The position numbers and the translations under genes were made by a program. From Ponticaulis profundi (GTDB taxonomy: Bacteria > Pseudomonadota > Alphaproteobacteria > Caulobacterales > Hyphomonadaceae), in contig NZ_JBHSSW010000005.1 of assembly GCF_042659465.1 (NCBI RefSeq), positions 186,001 to 250,000 of the forward strand: a DNA stretch of 64,000 nt. Direction: 5' to 3'. Positions 7,386 through 17,027 of the stretch are shown here, in pieces. The notes beneath the pieces are model-generated. The model ran no database searches. It worked only from the letters and a program-made list of their open reading frames with translations, and was not told where the DNA came from. Positions within the stretch are counted from its first letter, which is position 1, and each line of letters starts with the position of its first letter.

Positions 7386-8333
7386 TCAGGCTTTCGTCAT
7401 TTCCACAAAGACATCTTCCAGATCCGGGTCTTCGGTTTCCAGATCCTCAATTGAGATATTGGCTTCACGTACGGTCTCGATGAGACGGCCAATACCTGTC
7501 TCGGATGAGCGGAAGGTGATGGCGAGCGCGCCATCAGGACGGATACTGGCATCCACACCGGAAAGTGCCGGTGGAACGACCTGCAGCGGGTCTTTCGGAT
7601 AAATGATCAGTGAGCGATGATCGAGACGCTTGAGCAGCTGCGGTGTCGGCTCTGACGCGATCACCTCGCCATGATTGATGATGGCAATCTCATCACAAAG
7701 CTCTTCAGCTTCCTCGAGATAGTGCGTCGTCAGGATAATTGTCGTCCCCGCCTTGTTGAGTTCGCCGACATATTCCCAGAGAGAACGGCGCAATTCCACA
7801 TCCACGCCCGCGGTTGGCTCATCCAGAATGACAACCGGCGGCGCATGCACCATCGCCTTGGCGACCATCAGGCGGCGCTTCATGCCGCCAGACAACTGAC
7901 GCACATAGGCGTCTTTCTTATCGAGCAGGCCGACGGCATCCAGGATCTGTTCGGTGCGACGCTGACTTTTCGGTACGCCGTAAAAGCCCGCCTGCAACTC
8001 CATCGCCTCCATCGGCGTGAAGAACGGGTCCATATTGATCTCTTGCGGCACCACACCAATGGCAGAGCGCGCCTCACGCGGGCGCGCGTCAATGTCCATG
8101 CCCCAGATGCTGGCCGAACCGCCTGTTTTGGTCACAAGACCGGAAAGAATATTGATGAATGTGGATTTCCCGGCGCCGTTCGGGCCGAGCAGGCCAAAGA
8201 TGGATCCGGCAGGAATTTGCAGATCAATCCCTTTTAGCGCCTGTTTTGCAGGCAGTTTTCCCGACGCTTTGTATGTTTTTTCCAGCTGTTTGGCTTCAAT
8301 GGCGAATTTTGGCTTGTTCATCACACCGGACAT
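7386..8333 (-). CDS. ABC transporter ATP-binding protein (ABC-2 type exporter)
   Basis: A cytosolic ATPase of the DRR/Nod-type exporter class. Walker A is GPNGAGKST, the Q-loop region VVPQE, the signature LSGGMKRRL, Walker B VVILDEPTAGVD and the H-loop ILTTHYLEE. A C-terminal extension of about 80 residues (SLIIYPKD... to DLEDVFVEMT) is usual for this class. The start may be 8333 or 8321; both lack a strong ribosome site, and a longer form to 8402 is unlikely. No permease gene is adjacent, so the partner must be encoded elsewhere. Substrate unknown. Confidence 0.92.
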   Translation of the reverse strand: MSGVMNKPKFAIEAKQLEKTYKASGKLPAKQALKGIDLQIPAGSIFGLLGPNGAGKSTFINILSGLVTKTGGSASIWGMDIDARPREARSAIGVVPQEINMDPFFTPMEAMELQAGFYGVPKSQRRTEQILDAVGLLDKKDAYVRQLSGGMKRRLMVAKAMVHAPPVVILDEPTAGVDVELRRSLWEYVGELNKAGTTIILTTHYLEEAEELCDEIAIINHGEVIASEPTPQLLKRLDHRSLIIYPKDPLQVVPPALSGVDASIRPDGALAITFRSSETGIGRLIETVREANISIEDLETEDPDLEDVFVEMTKA

Positions 8334-8425
8334 GGCAATGCTTTCGAGATTGACGCAGGGAGGGCGCTGCACATACCTAGTGTGCATTGTGCCATTCCGC
8401 AAACATGAAAGACCGGGGTTGTTCT

Positions 8426-8629
8426 ATGTCAACCGAGATTGAATTCGAAACCGCACCAGAAATCCTTGTCGTGACCGACCATAAGGTCGCCTGTGATGGC
8501 GGCGGCGGCGCGCTTGGGCACCCGATGGTCTGGTATGAAATGGGAGATGACGACTACATTTCCTGCAAATACTGTGACCGCGTATTCGTTCTCAAAGACA
8601 GCGAGCACGACCCAAGCCGTCAGAGCTAA
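8426..8629 (+). CDS. Zinc-finger (zf-CHCC) protein
   Basis: A 67-residue protein with Cys in VACDGGG, His in LGHP and the pair CKYC, the CHCC arrangement of a zinc finger shared with the C-terminus of complex I accessory subunit NDUFS6. Free-standing versions are common in alphaproteobacteria and may assist respiratory complex I or its assembly; that role is inferred from the family. The start at 8426 gives the family-like N-terminus. The DASS symporter gene follows 8 nt later. Confidence 0.88.
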   Translation: MSTEIEFETAPEILVVTDHKVACDGGGGALGHPMVWYEMGDDDYISCKYCDRVFVLKDSEHDPSRQS

Positions 8630-8637
8630 GGGGTTAT

Positions 8638-10101
8638 ATGGGGGAGGAAAAAAAGATTTCGTCGCGCGCCATCGGACTGGTTCTTGGTCCGGTGCTCGCG
8701 CTGGCACTTATTTTCATCGGCACGCCTGACGGGCTGTCCGATGAAGCATGGCGCGTGGCTGCGCTTCTGGTTCTGATGGCCGTTTGGTGGGGCACCGAAG
8801 CCATTCCCATTCCGGCCACCTCCCTTCTCCCCCTTGTCTTCATTCCCCTCATCGGCGCGGGCACAACCCGCGAAGCAGCAGTCGGCTATGCCAGCCCGAC
8901 CGTGCTCCTTCTGCTCGGCGGCTTCGTCGTGGCAATGGGCGTTGAGCGCTGGAACCTCCATTCGCGGATCGCTCTGAACATCGTTGTGCGCGCAGGCGAC
9001 CATATGCGGCTCATCATTGCCGGCTTCATGATCGCCACAGCCGTTATTTCTGCCTGGATTTCCAATACGGCGACCACCATCATGATGGTCCCAATCGCCA
9101 TTTCGGTCGCCACAGAGACAGGTGAACGCTCCGGTCGTTTCGAAAAGGCGCTCCTGTTGGGCATCGCCTATTCGGCCAGTATTGGCGGCGCGATGACGCC
9201 GATTGGCACCCCCACAAACCTGATTGCCATTGACTGGCTGCGCGTGAACACAGGCGAAGACATTGGCTTTTTGCAATGGATGTTTTTCGGCGTGCCGGCA
9301 GCCCTGCTTCTGGTGCCCCTGGCCTGGTTCGTGCTGACCCGCGGCCTGCCGCTGCATTACAGCGATCAACGCGGCAATGGTGAGGGCGGCGCGCAAGCCG
9401 AGATCAAGGATCACCTCAATGCCCTCGGGCGTATTTCAACGCCTGAAGCGCGCGTTGCCATGGTATTTGGCCTGATTGCCTTTCTCTGGGTGTTTCGCCT
9501 GCCGATCCAGAACAATCTGGCCGGGATACCAGGGCTTGGCTGGGTCACTTACATGAATGATATGGGCATTGCCGCCTTTGGCGCGGTGCTGATGTTTCTT
9601 GTTCCGTCCGGCGGCGAGGAAAAACGCGCACTGCTCACATGGGATGAAGCCGAGAAGCTCCCATGGGGCGTGCTTCTCCTGTTTGGCGGCGGCATTTCGC
9701 TTGGCAATGCGGTCAAAAGCACGGGCCTGTCGGAATGGCTGGGCGGCATGCTGGCTGGCCTTCAAGGCGCGCCAACCATTGTCATCATTCTGGTCGTCGT
9801 AGCGCTGGTCGTTTATCTGACAGAAGTGACCAGTAATGTCGCCACGATGACAACGCTTGCGCCCGTGCTCGGCGCGTTTGCCATTGGAGTTGGCGCACCG
9901 CCAGAAGCCTTCCTTGGCCCGGCGGCTGTGGCTGCGTCCTGCGCCTTTATGCTGCCGGTTGCGACTGCGCCAAATGCCATCGTCTACGGGTCCAAACACA
10001 TCTATATGAAAGACATGATTCAGGCAGGCTTCTGGATCAATCTGGGCGCGGTCGTGATCATCACTCTGATCGGCACATATCTCGCACCCATGGTACTCTG
10101 A
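8638..10101 (+). CDS. DASS (SLC13) family sodium-coupled anion symporter
   Basis: A 487-residue inner-membrane protein with about 11-12 helices. DASS marks: WWGTEAIPIPATSL after the first helices, the first SNT motif in WISNTATTIMM (about residue 140), and the second in TSNVATMTTLAP (about 400), where Thr of SNT is Val. LPVATAPNAIVYG near the C-terminus is also typical. Substrates of the family are di- and tricarboxylates or sulfate; which one is not readable here. AAGGGG lies before the start. It converges with the gene ending at 10105 with a 3-nt gap. Confidence 0.93.
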   Translation: MGEEKKISSRAIGLVLGPVLALALIFIGTPDGLSDEAWRVAALLVLMAVWWGTEAIPIPATSLLPLVFIPLIGAGTTREAAVGYASPTVLLLLGGFVVAMGVERWNLHSRIALNIVVRAGDHMRLIIAGFMIATAVISAWISNTATTIMMVPIAISVATETGERSGRFEKALLLGIAYSASIGGAMTPIGTPTNLIAIDWLRVNTGEDIGFLQWMFFGVPAALLLVPLAWFVLTRGLPLHYSDQRGNGEGGAQAEIKDHLNALGRISTPEARVAMVFGLIAFLWVFRLPIQNNLAGIPGLGWVTYMNDMGIAAFGAVLMFLVPSGGEEKRALLTWDEAEKLPWGVLLLFGGGISLGNAVKSTGLSEWLGGMLAGLQGAPTIVIILVVVALVVYLTEVTSNVATMTTLAPVLGAFAIGVGAPPEAFLGPAAVAASCAFMLPVATAPNAIVYGSKHIYMKDMIQAGFWINLGAVVIITLIGTYLAPMVL

Positions 10102-10104
10102 TCA

Positions 10105-10533
10105 CTATTTCAGAACACCTGATTTCGCCATGACGAGCGAATAGAGGAACTGCATCAGCAGAATGGTGAAAATCACACCACTGAAAATATAGTTGCCCAT
10201 GCTCGCGCCGGGCATCGGATAGAGAAAAATCGAATAGACCGCTCCGGCGATGAAGCCGAGTAGAGATAGCGCCAGCACCGGCACGGCAAATTTGCTGCGA
10301 AACAGAATGAGCAAAGAGCCCAGAACAGCCGTCCAGATTGCGACGCTCCAGCTGATCACATACCAGGTCGGCATGGCGTAGAAATAGGCAAGCTGCTCCT
10401 CAGAAAAGGCCGACATATAAGCCTCGTTCTGAGTCTGCGTCATCACATAATCAAAGGCGCCAAAGCTGTTCCAGAGCAGCGTCAGAATACCGACAACCCA
10501 GATATGCCAAGGTGTTTTACGTGTTGTGGACAT
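10105..10533 (-). CDS. Conserved four-helix membrane protein
   Basis: 142 residues with four hydrophobic segments (about residues 10-30, 52-75, 82-105, 112-135). The start MSTTRKTPWHIWVVGILTLL and the first-loop Trp-Asn-Ser-Phe-Gly-Ala-Phe-Asp-Tyr segment resemble a family of uncharacterised proteobacterial inner-membrane proteins. No catalytic motif. Divergent from polA across 154 bp. Confidence 0.8.
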   Translation of the reverse strand: MSTTRKTPWHIWVVGILTLLWNSFGAFDYVMTQTQNEAYMSAFSEEQLAYFYAMPTWYVISWSVAIWTAVLGSLLILFRSKFAVPVLALSLLGFIAGAVYSIFLYPMPGASMGNYIFSGVIFTILLMQFLYSLVMAKSGVLK

Positions 10534-10687
10534 GCGATCCTCCCCCCAGAAGAAACACGTTTATACCATGAGAGACCGAACCTGACCACTTACCCGTGTG
10601 AGGCGGCTTTGCATACGCCGTCGTTTCCCCTCTGGACGCCAGAGCGATAGCCGTTAAGTCTCTCTCCTGATCACAGGAATCACGCCC

Positions 10688-13480
10688 ATGACCCAAGACA
10701 CCGCCCCGATTACCGAAGACAGCCATCTCTACCTGATCGATGCCAGCGGCTATATCTTTCGCGCCTTTCATGCGCTGCCACCGCTGACACGTCCTTCAGA
10801 TGGCCTGCCGGTCGGCGCGGTTCAGGGTTTTTGCAACATGCTGTGGAAGCTGCTCGAAGAGCTAAAGGGCGATGATCGTCCGACGCACTTCGCCTGCATC
10901 TTCGACAAGGGCAGCTACACCTTCCGGAACGATCTCTACCCTGATTACAAAGCGCAACGGCCGCCGCCGCCCGAAGATCTGGTTCCGCAATTTCCGCTGA
11001 TCCGTCAGGCTGCAATTGCCTTTGGAACGCCAGCTCTGGAAATGGAAGGCTATGAAGCGGACGATCTGATCGCAACCTATGCCCGTCAGGCCGAGGAAAA
11101 AGGCGCACGCGTCACCATCGTCTCCTCTGACAAGGATCTGATGCAGCTTGTTTCCGACAAGATCACCCTGCTTGATACGATGAAAAACAAACGGCTCTCC
11201 TTTGAGGAGGTCGAAGCCAAATTCGGCGTTGGTCCGGACAAGGTGATTGATGTCCAGTCGCTCGCGGGTGACAGCGTGGATAACGTTCCGGGCGCGCCGG
11301 GCATCGGCGTGAAGACAGCGGCGACGCTGATCAATGAATATGGCGATGTGCTGAGCCTTCTGGAACGCGCCGAGGAGATCAAACAGCCCAAACGACGCCA
11401 GACGCTGATCGACCATGCCGATCAGATCCGGGTTTCCCGCGATCTCGTCACACTGAAATGCGACGTGCCGATCGAAGCGCCGCTTGAAACACTGAAAGTG
11501 CGCGACCCCGACCCCGCAACGCTGATCGAGTTTCTCGAAGGCATGGAGTTTCGCACCATCACGCGGCGCGTCCGCGAAACCTTTGAAGCCGAAGGCGACC
11601 TGCCTGATCCGGTCGAGTCGGAAGGTGTCGACCATGATCAGTATGAAACGGTCACAACAGAAGCGCAGCTTGCTGAATGGATTTCGCGCATCCGAAAAAC
11701 CGGTTATGTCGCGGTCGATACAGAAACCGATGCACTCGATGCGGTATCTTCAAATCTGGTCGGCATTTCGCTCTCAACCAATGTAAATGAGGCCTGCTAC
11801 ATCCCGGTCGGGCATGTTTCCGTGTCTGAAGGTGAGCTGAACCTCTCAAATGATGAAAAGCCCGAACAATTAGGGCTCGATAAAGTCATCACAGCCCTGA
11901 AGCCTGTGCTGGAAGACGCAGAAATCCTGAAGATCGGCCAGAATTTCAAATATGATCTGGCTGTCTTTTCGCGCTATGGCATAACCGTCGCGCCTTATGA
12001 TGACACCATGCTATTGTCCTTCTGCCTGCACGCAGGAATGCATGGGCATGGCATGGACGAATTGTCAGAACGCTTCCTCAGCCATACGCCCATTGCGTTC
12101 AAGGAAGTGTGCGGCACTGGCAAAAGTCAGATCAGCTTTGACCGTGTCGAACTGGACAAGGCAACGCGCTATGCGGCCGAAGATGCGGATGTCACGCTGC
12201 GCCTGTGGAAGCTGTTCAAGCCATTGCTGGCCAAACAGAAAGTCACCCGCGTTTATGAGCGCATCGAACGCGCCCTTCCCGCCGTCATCTCCAGAATGGA
12301 GCTGGAAGGCGTAAAAGTTGATCGCGACGCCCTCTCACGCATGTCGTCTGACTTCTCTCAGCGCATGGCTGGTTATGAGGCTGAAGCGCACGAACTCGCT
12401 GGCAAGGACTTCAATCTCGGCAGCCCGAAACAGCTCGGCGAAATTCTCTTTGGTGACATGGGCCTGCCTGGCGGGAAGAAAACCAAGACGGGGGCCTGGT
12501 CGACCGATGCCAGCGCATTGGAAGAGCTCGCTGCCGCGGGGCACGACCTGCCACGCACGATCATCAACTGGCGTACGCTCTCCAAGCTGAAAAGCACCTA
12601 TGCAGATGCGCTTCAGGAGGCGATCAACAAGAAGACGGGCCGCGTTCACACGTCCTATTCTCTATCCGCAGCACAAACCGGGCGCTTGTCCTCAACCGAC
12701 CCGAACCTGCAGAATATTCCGATCCGCACGGAAGAAGGCCGCAAAATCCGAAACGCCTTTATTGCCGAACCCGGCAATGTGCTCGTCTCTGCAGACTATT
12801 CCCAGATCGAGCTGCGCCTGCTCGCACATATCGCCGACATTGATGCCCTCAAGAACGCATTCCGTGACGGACTCGACATTCACGCGATGACGGCAAGCGA
12901 AATGTTCGGCATGCCAATCGAAGGCATGGACCCGATGGTGCGCCGCCAGGCTAAGGCGATCAATTTCGGCATTATTTATGGAATATCCGCATACGGACTG
13001 TCCAATCAGCTCGGCATTCCACAAGGTGAAGCACGCGACTATATCAAAGCGTATTTCGAGAAATTCCCGGGCATCCGCAAATACATGGACGACACCAAGG
13101 AGTTTGCGAAAGAGCACGCTTTCGTTCAGACGATCTACGGCCGCAAATGCTGGGTGCAAGGCATCAAGGCGAAGAATGCAGCGCAACGCAGTTTCGCCGA
13201 ACGCCAGGCGATCAATGCTCCGATCCAGGGGTCTGCCGCTGACATCATCAAGCGCGCAATGATCAACATGCCGGGCGCACTCGAAGAGGCCGGGCTTAAG
13301 GGACGCATGCTGCTGCAGGTGCATGACGAATTGATCTTCGAATGCCCGGAAGCCGAAGCTGACACCCTGATTTCGACAGTTCGCCGTGTTATGGAGAAAG
13401 CGACCGAACCTGCCTTGCAACTTTCTGTCCCGCTCGTCGTTGACGCACGAGCTGCAGATAACTGGGCTGACGCGCACTAA
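10688..13480 (+). CDS. polA: DNA polymerase I
   Basis: Repair and Okazaki-fragment polymerase, 930 residues, with all three activities expected. The 5'-3' nuclease domain spans about 1-290 (YEADDLIATYA, SSDKDLMQLV). The 3'-5' exonuclease keeps its metal-binding residues: DTET (about 344), GQNFKYDLAVF and YAAEDAD, so proofreading should be active. The polymerase shows motif A VSADYSQIELRLLAH (about 702), motif B RRQAKAINFGIIYG (about 755) and motif C LLQVHDELIFE (about 877). CAGGAA lies 9 nt before the start. Monocistronic. Confidence 0.98.
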   Translation: MTQDTAPITEDSHLYLIDASGYIFRAFHALPPLTRPSDGLPVGAVQGFCNMLWKLLEELKGDDRPTHFACIFDKGSYTFRNDLYPDYKAQRPPPPEDLVPQFPLIRQAAIAFGTPALEMEGYEADDLIATYARQAEEKGARVTIVSSDKDLMQLVSDKITLLDTMKNKRLSFEEVEAKFGVGPDKVIDVQSLAGDSVDNVPGAPGIGVKTAATLINEYGDVLSLLERAEEIKQPKRRQTLIDHADQIRVSRDLVTLKCDVPIEAPLETLKVRDPDPATLIEFLEGMEFRTITRRVRETFEAEGDLPDPVESEGVDHDQYETVTTEAQLAEWISRIRKTGYVAVDTETDALDAVSSNLVGISLSTNVNEACYIPVGHVSVSEGELNLSNDEKPEQLGLDKVITALKPVLEDAEILKIGQNFKYDLAVFSRYGITVAPYDDTMLLSFCLHAGMHGHGMDELSERFLSHTPIAFKEVCGTGKSQISFDRVELDKATRYAAEDADVTLRLWKLFKPLLAKQKVTRVYERIERALPAVISRMELEGVKVDRDALSRMSSDFSQRMAGYEAEAHELAGKDFNLGSPKQLGEILFGDMGLPGGKKTKTGAWSTDASALEELAAAGHDLPRTIINWRTLSKLKSTYADALQEAINKKTGRVHTSYSLSAAQTGRLSSTDPNLQNIPIRTEEGRKIRNAFIAEPGNVLVSADYSQIELRLLAHIADIDALKNAFRDGLDIHAMTASEMFGMPIEGMDPMVRRQAKAINFGIIYGISAYGLSNQLGIPQGEARDYIKAYFEKFPGIRKYMDDTKEFAKEHAFVQTIYGRKCWVQGIKAKNAAQRSFAERQAINAPIQGSAADIIKRAMINMPGALEEAGLKGRMLLQVHDELIFECPEAEADTLISTVRRVMEKATEPALQLSVPLVVDARAADNWADAH

Positions 13481-13568
13481 AAAACCTAGCTTGTGACTTG
13501 GTTATTTTCAGCTAACCTAGCGTGGGAGGCGCGCTCAGGCGGACTTTGCGTGTTTGCGCCTCAATGGG

Positions 13569-14984
13569 ATGGGATGGAAAATGGTGTTCTCCAGAGCCGG
13601 TGCGCCGGATGCGTGGCTTAAGGCAATTATCCAGTCATCGAATGATGCGATTATCAGCAAGACTTTAGACGGCATCATCACCAGCTGGAATCCGGCGGCT
13701 CAGCGCATTTTCGGTTATACCGAAGAGGAAATGGTCGGCACGTCCATTCGTAAGCTCGTTCCTGAACGGCTCCAGCACGAAGAGGACGAAATCCTCGCGG
13801 CGATCCATCGCAATGAGCAGGTCCCGCATTTTGAAACCTTCCGGCTGCACAAATCGGGCCGGGAAGTGCCGATCACCGTCACGATCTCACCCATTCGCGA
13901 CGACACCGGCGCCGTCATCGGCGCATCAAAAATCGCACGCGACAGCACACCGGATATTGAAGCTCGTCGACGCATTCTGGAAAGCGAAACACGCTTCCAG
14001 ACCCTAGCCGACAATATTTCCCAGCTCGCCTGGATGGCCGACGAAACCGGCTGGATCTTCTGGTATAACAAGCGGTGGTTCGACTATACCGGCACCACGC
14101 TGGAAGACATGGAAGGCTGGGGCTGGAAAAAGGTCCACCATCCTGACTTCGTCGACGACGTCGCCGAGCGTATCCAGCATAGCTGGGACACAGGCGAAGA
14201 CTGGGAAGACACCTTCCCGCTGCGCGGAAAGGATGGCGAGTTTCGCTGGTTCCTGTCACGCGCGCATCCGATCCGCGACAAGAATGGCCGTATTCTGCGC
14301 TGGTTCGGCACCAATACCGACATCACAGAAGAAAAAGAGCGTCAGGAGCAGATCAAATTTCTGATGCATGAGGTCAATCACCGCTCCAAGAACATGCTGG
14401 CCCTGGTTCAGGGCATTGCGCGTCAGACCAGCAAGGGCGGCAATGAAGCCTTTTTAAAAGCATTCAGCAGCCGCATCCGCTCACTCTCCGCCAGTCAGGG
14501 CCTGCTGTTGGAAGAGGGCTGGAAAGGCGCCAGTATTCGCTCGCTCATTCGCTCTCAGCTTGGCCATCTGGAAGACCTGATGGATGAGCGTATCCACATT
14601 GATGGCAAGTCAGTGAATATCGACGCGGCCAGTGCGCAAACCCTTGGCATGGTGCTCCATGAGCTTTCCACCAACGCCGGAAAATATGGCGCGCTTTCGA
14701 ATGACAGCGGCGAAGTTCACATCAAATGGGAACTGGTACCTTCAGGCAGTGAGAAAGGCGATCAGCTGTCCTTGTCCTGGACGGAATCCGGCGGGCCGCC
14801 TGTTACCCCACCTGACCATAAGGGGTTTGGTACGGTGGTGATCGAACGCATGTGCCGGTCGGCATTCGGCGGCGACGTGATCCTCGATTATCGCCCCGAG
14901 GGCCTGCATTGGTCGCTTCTGGGCGCACCGGGAAAAGGGCTCGCGCCGGACCCATCTGAAGCGGACAACCTGCTTCAGCTCTGA
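13569..14984 (+). CDS. PAS-domain sensor histidine kinase, HWE family
   Basis: Cytosolic kinase with two PAS domains (about residues 15-125 and 135-255) and a C-terminal HWE kinase core. The phospho-acceptor box is HEVNHRSKNMLALVQ at about 266, the N-box LHELSTNAGKYGAL and the Trp-x-Glu triad residue in LSWTESGG. Neither PAS has the NCRFLQ cysteine motif, so it is not a LOV photoreceptor. HWE kinases often feed the PhyR general stress response in alphaproteobacteria, which is inference here. Starts at 13554 (TTG), 13569 or 13581 are all possible. No response regulator is adjacent. Confidence 0.92.
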   Translation: MGWKMVFSRAGAPDAWLKAIIQSSNDAIISKTLDGIITSWNPAAQRIFGYTEEEMVGTSIRKLVPERLQHEEDEILAAIHRNEQVPHFETFRLHKSGREVPITVTISPIRDDTGAVIGASKIARDSTPDIEARRRILESETRFQTLADNISQLAWMADETGWIFWYNKRWFDYTGTTLEDMEGWGWKKVHHPDFVDDVAERIQHSWDTGEDWEDTFPLRGKDGEFRWFLSRAHPIRDKNGRILRWFGTNTDITEEKERQEQIKFLMHEVNHRSKNMLALVQGIARQTSKGGNEAFLKAFSSRIRSLSASQGLLLEEGWKGASIRSLIRSQLGHLEDLMDERIHIDGKSVNIDAASAQTLGMVLHELSTNAGKYGALSNDSGEVHIKWELVPSGSEKGDQLSLSWTESGGPPVTPPDHKGFGTVVIERMCRSAFGGDVILDYRPEGLHWSLLGAPGKGLAPDPSEADNLLQL

Positions 14985-15065
14985 TCGTTGAAGAGACTCA
15001 TTTTTGGGAACCCGGCACCTGCCAGATCGTTCTGATTGCGTGACTGCATTTAGGAAGGAATGGCG

Positions 15066-15542
15066 ATGACAACGATTTATGAGACGCTGAAACAGGATCA
15101 TGACAAACACCGCGAGCTTCTGAAAAAACTGAGCGAAACGTCAGGCGACACTGAAGAGCGCCGCTCGCTCTGGAAACAGTTTTTCTACGACGTCGGTGGT
15201 CATGCGGCAGCCGAAGAAGAAACCTTTTATGGTCCGATGATCGAGACCGAAAGCGGACAGCCACACGCCCGTCACTCAGTCGCCGAGCACCATGAACTCG
15301 ATGAGCTCATGCAGGAGCTCGACGAAATGGATATGAGCTCACCAGGCTGGCTGACACGCTTCAAAAAGCTGCGCCATGACTATGAGCACCACATTGATGA
15401 GGAAGAGCAGGACATCTTCCCATGTGCGAAAGAGTCCATTGGCGAAGACAAGAACGGCAAGATCGCAGCTGAGTTCAAAAAGCGTAAAGCGAAAGAGCGC
15501 GAACTGGTCGACGAAAAAGCCGAAGCAGCACTCGAAGAATAA
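15066..15542 (+). CDS. Hemerythrin HHE domain protein
   Basis: 158-residue four-helix protein of the hemerythrin HHE class, likely binding a di-iron centre. Candidate ligands: His in KQDHDKH, His and Glu in GHAAAEEETF, His in AEHHELDEL and His/Glu in HHIDEEEQDIF. The C-terminal tail is Lys/Glu-rich. AGGAAGGA lies 6 nt before the ATG at 15066, which is preferred over the ATG at 15060. Members sense or buffer O2, NO or iron. It follows the HWE kinase by 81 nt and ends at a very strong terminator. Confidence 0.9.
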   Translation: MTTIYETLKQDHDKHRELLKKLSETSGDTEERRSLWKQFFYDVGGHAAAEEETFYGPMIETESGQPHARHSVAEHHELDELMQELDEMDMSSPGWLTRFKKLRHDYEHHIDEEEQDIFPCAKESIGEDKNGKIAAEFKKRKAKERELVDEKAEAALEE

Positions 15543-15561
15543 TAAGGCAGAACGCCATTCG

Positions 15562-15601
15562 AAAAGCCGGGAAGAGACCGTACATCTCTTCCCGGCTTTT
15601 T
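15562..15601. terminator. Perfect 16-bp bidirectional terminator
   Basis: AAAAGCCGGGAAGAGA (15562-15577) is an exact reverse complement of the 16 bases at 15585-15600, with a 7-nt loop and T-runs on both strands. It separates the converging hemerythrin and cytochrome c genes. Confidence 0.95.
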
Positions 15602-15602
15602 G

Positions 15603-16001
15603 TTATTTCAGCGTTGCCAGATAGGCCGCTATCGCTTCGATTTCATCTTCCTTGGTCAACTTGAAGCTCATCAGACCGCGCGCTTTCGCATCGCCTGTTT
15701 CCGCCCGCAGGAAGGTTGTCGGATCCTGGACATATTCCTTGATCTTGTCTTCGGTCCAGACAAAGCCGCCTTCACCCAAGGATTTCATCGATTTACTGTA
15801 ACGTGGGAAGTCGTCTTTCGACCCGGCCTCGCGGCCAATGATTCCGAACAGATTCGGCCCGGTCAGATTGCGACCACCATCATCGAATGTGTGGCAGCTG
15901 CTGCATTTGCGCGCGACCTTCTCACCATCGATGTCAGCCATGGCTGGCGTCGCAACCGCGCTGAGCCCCAGGGCGAGCACAAGGGTTTGAAGTGTTTTCA
16001 T
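15603..16001 (-). CDS. Periplasmic class I cytochrome c
   Basis: 132 residues with a Sec signal peptide cleaved after Ala-Met-Ala (about residue 22). The heme-binding motif CSSCH lies near residue 35, and the distal Met ligand is probably in GLMSFKL (about 110). The form GPNLFGIIGREAGS matches the cytochrome c2/c-family of alphaproteobacteria, which carries electrons in the periplasm. The start at 16001 has AAGAGGA upstream; an in-frame start at 16040 would hide the signal peptide. Single gene. Confidence 0.93.
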   Translation of the reverse strand: MKTLQTLVLALGLSAVATPAMADIDGEKVARKCSSCHTFDDGGRNLTGPNLFGIIGREAGSKDDFPRYSKSMKSLGEGGFVWTEDKIKEYVQDPTTFLRAETGDAKARGLMSFKLTKEDEIEAIAAYLATLK

Positions 16002-16132
16002 TTGAACAGTCCTCTTAAGCATGCGTGCGCCAGAACCCACCCACGCATTTTAGGACCTGCTAAAACAAATGCTTCGGACTGAACATGAGACAAATTACCC
16101 CCAGTATTCTTGTGGGTTACTCTGGGTAAGCG

Positions 16133-16942
16133 TCAGGCCGCCTGATGGTGTCCCGACCTGAAATGACGTGACTGCTCTATCATCAGCCCACGCGTGACCG
16201 GCCCGGGCAGCACCTGCATCAGGGCTGCGATCATTTTGTTCACGCTGCCCGGTACGACGACCGGCCGATTGGCCTCCACGGCATGAAAGCCCGCCTCGAC
16301 AACATCCTCGACAGGCTGCCACATGAAATTCGGCACACGGCTCACCTGCTCCGCCATATGATTGGCCGCGTGAAATTCGGTGTGTGTGAGCCCCGGACAA
16401 AGCGCAGTGATGTGAACACCGCTGTCGCGCATTTCGGAATTGAGCGATTCGGAGAGCCGCATCAGGGCCGCCTTCACAGGCGCATAAAGCGTATGCCCTT
16501 TCGATCCCGGCACAAAAGACACGAGCGATGCAACATTGATCACCCGGCCATAGCCACGATCGCGCATACCGCCCAAAAGATTGTGACAGAGCTCGGTCGG
16601 CACCGTCAGCATAACCTGCAGAAAGTCCTTATGGTCGTCCCACGTCCAGTCCATGAAATTGCCCGGAAGGGTGTACCCGGCATTGTTGACCAGCACGTCC
16701 ACATGCCGTCCATCATCGCCAATCCGTTTGAGAATGCGCGACACAGACGATGACCGTGTCAGGTCAACCGGCATCACGCCGACTTTCACGTCATAGGTAA
16801 TCTCAAGTTCGCTCGCGAGCTTTTCAAGACGATCCTGACGACGCGCCGTCAGCATCAGATCATGGCCGCGCGCAGCATACAGGCGGGCAAATTCAGATCC
16901 GATACCCGCTGACGCACCGGTGATGAGTGCCAGTTTTCTCAT
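16133..16942 (-). CDS. Short-chain dehydrogenase/reductase
   Basis: 269 residues, classical SDR: TGASAGIG cofactor loop at the N-terminus, NNAG at about 92, catalytic Ser in the VASLVSF strand, and YAPVK (Tyr-x-x-x-Lys) at about 158. ARRQDRL after the second strand suggests NADP preference. GAGG precedes the start. Substrate unknown; resembles the broad group of bacterial SDRs acting on lipids or ketones. Confidence 0.92.
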   Translation of the reverse strand: MRKLALITGASAGIGSEFARLYAARGHDLMLTARRQDRLEKLASELEITYDVKVGVMPVDLTRSSSVSRILKRIGDDGRHVDVLVNNAGYTLPGNFMDWTWDDHKDFLQVMLTVPTELCHNLLGGMRDRGYGRVINVASLVSFVPGSKGHTLYAPVKAALMRLSESLNSEMRDSGVHITALCPGLTHTEFHAANHMAEQVSRVPNFMWQPVEDVVEAGFHAVEANRPVVVPGSVNKMIAALMQVLPGPVTRGLMIEQSRHFRSGHHQAA

Positions 16943-17027
16943 GATCGACCTCGCTTCTCACGCCGAGGCTAGGCGTGAAAAGCGAAGAGAATGTGGCAAA
17001 GCGGACAGCTTTTCGTTTCAATTTCGC

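Noticed and set aside
13569..13950. LOV photoreceptor domain in the HWE kinase
   Set aside because: The cysteine-bearing NCRFLQ motif is missing in both PAS domains.
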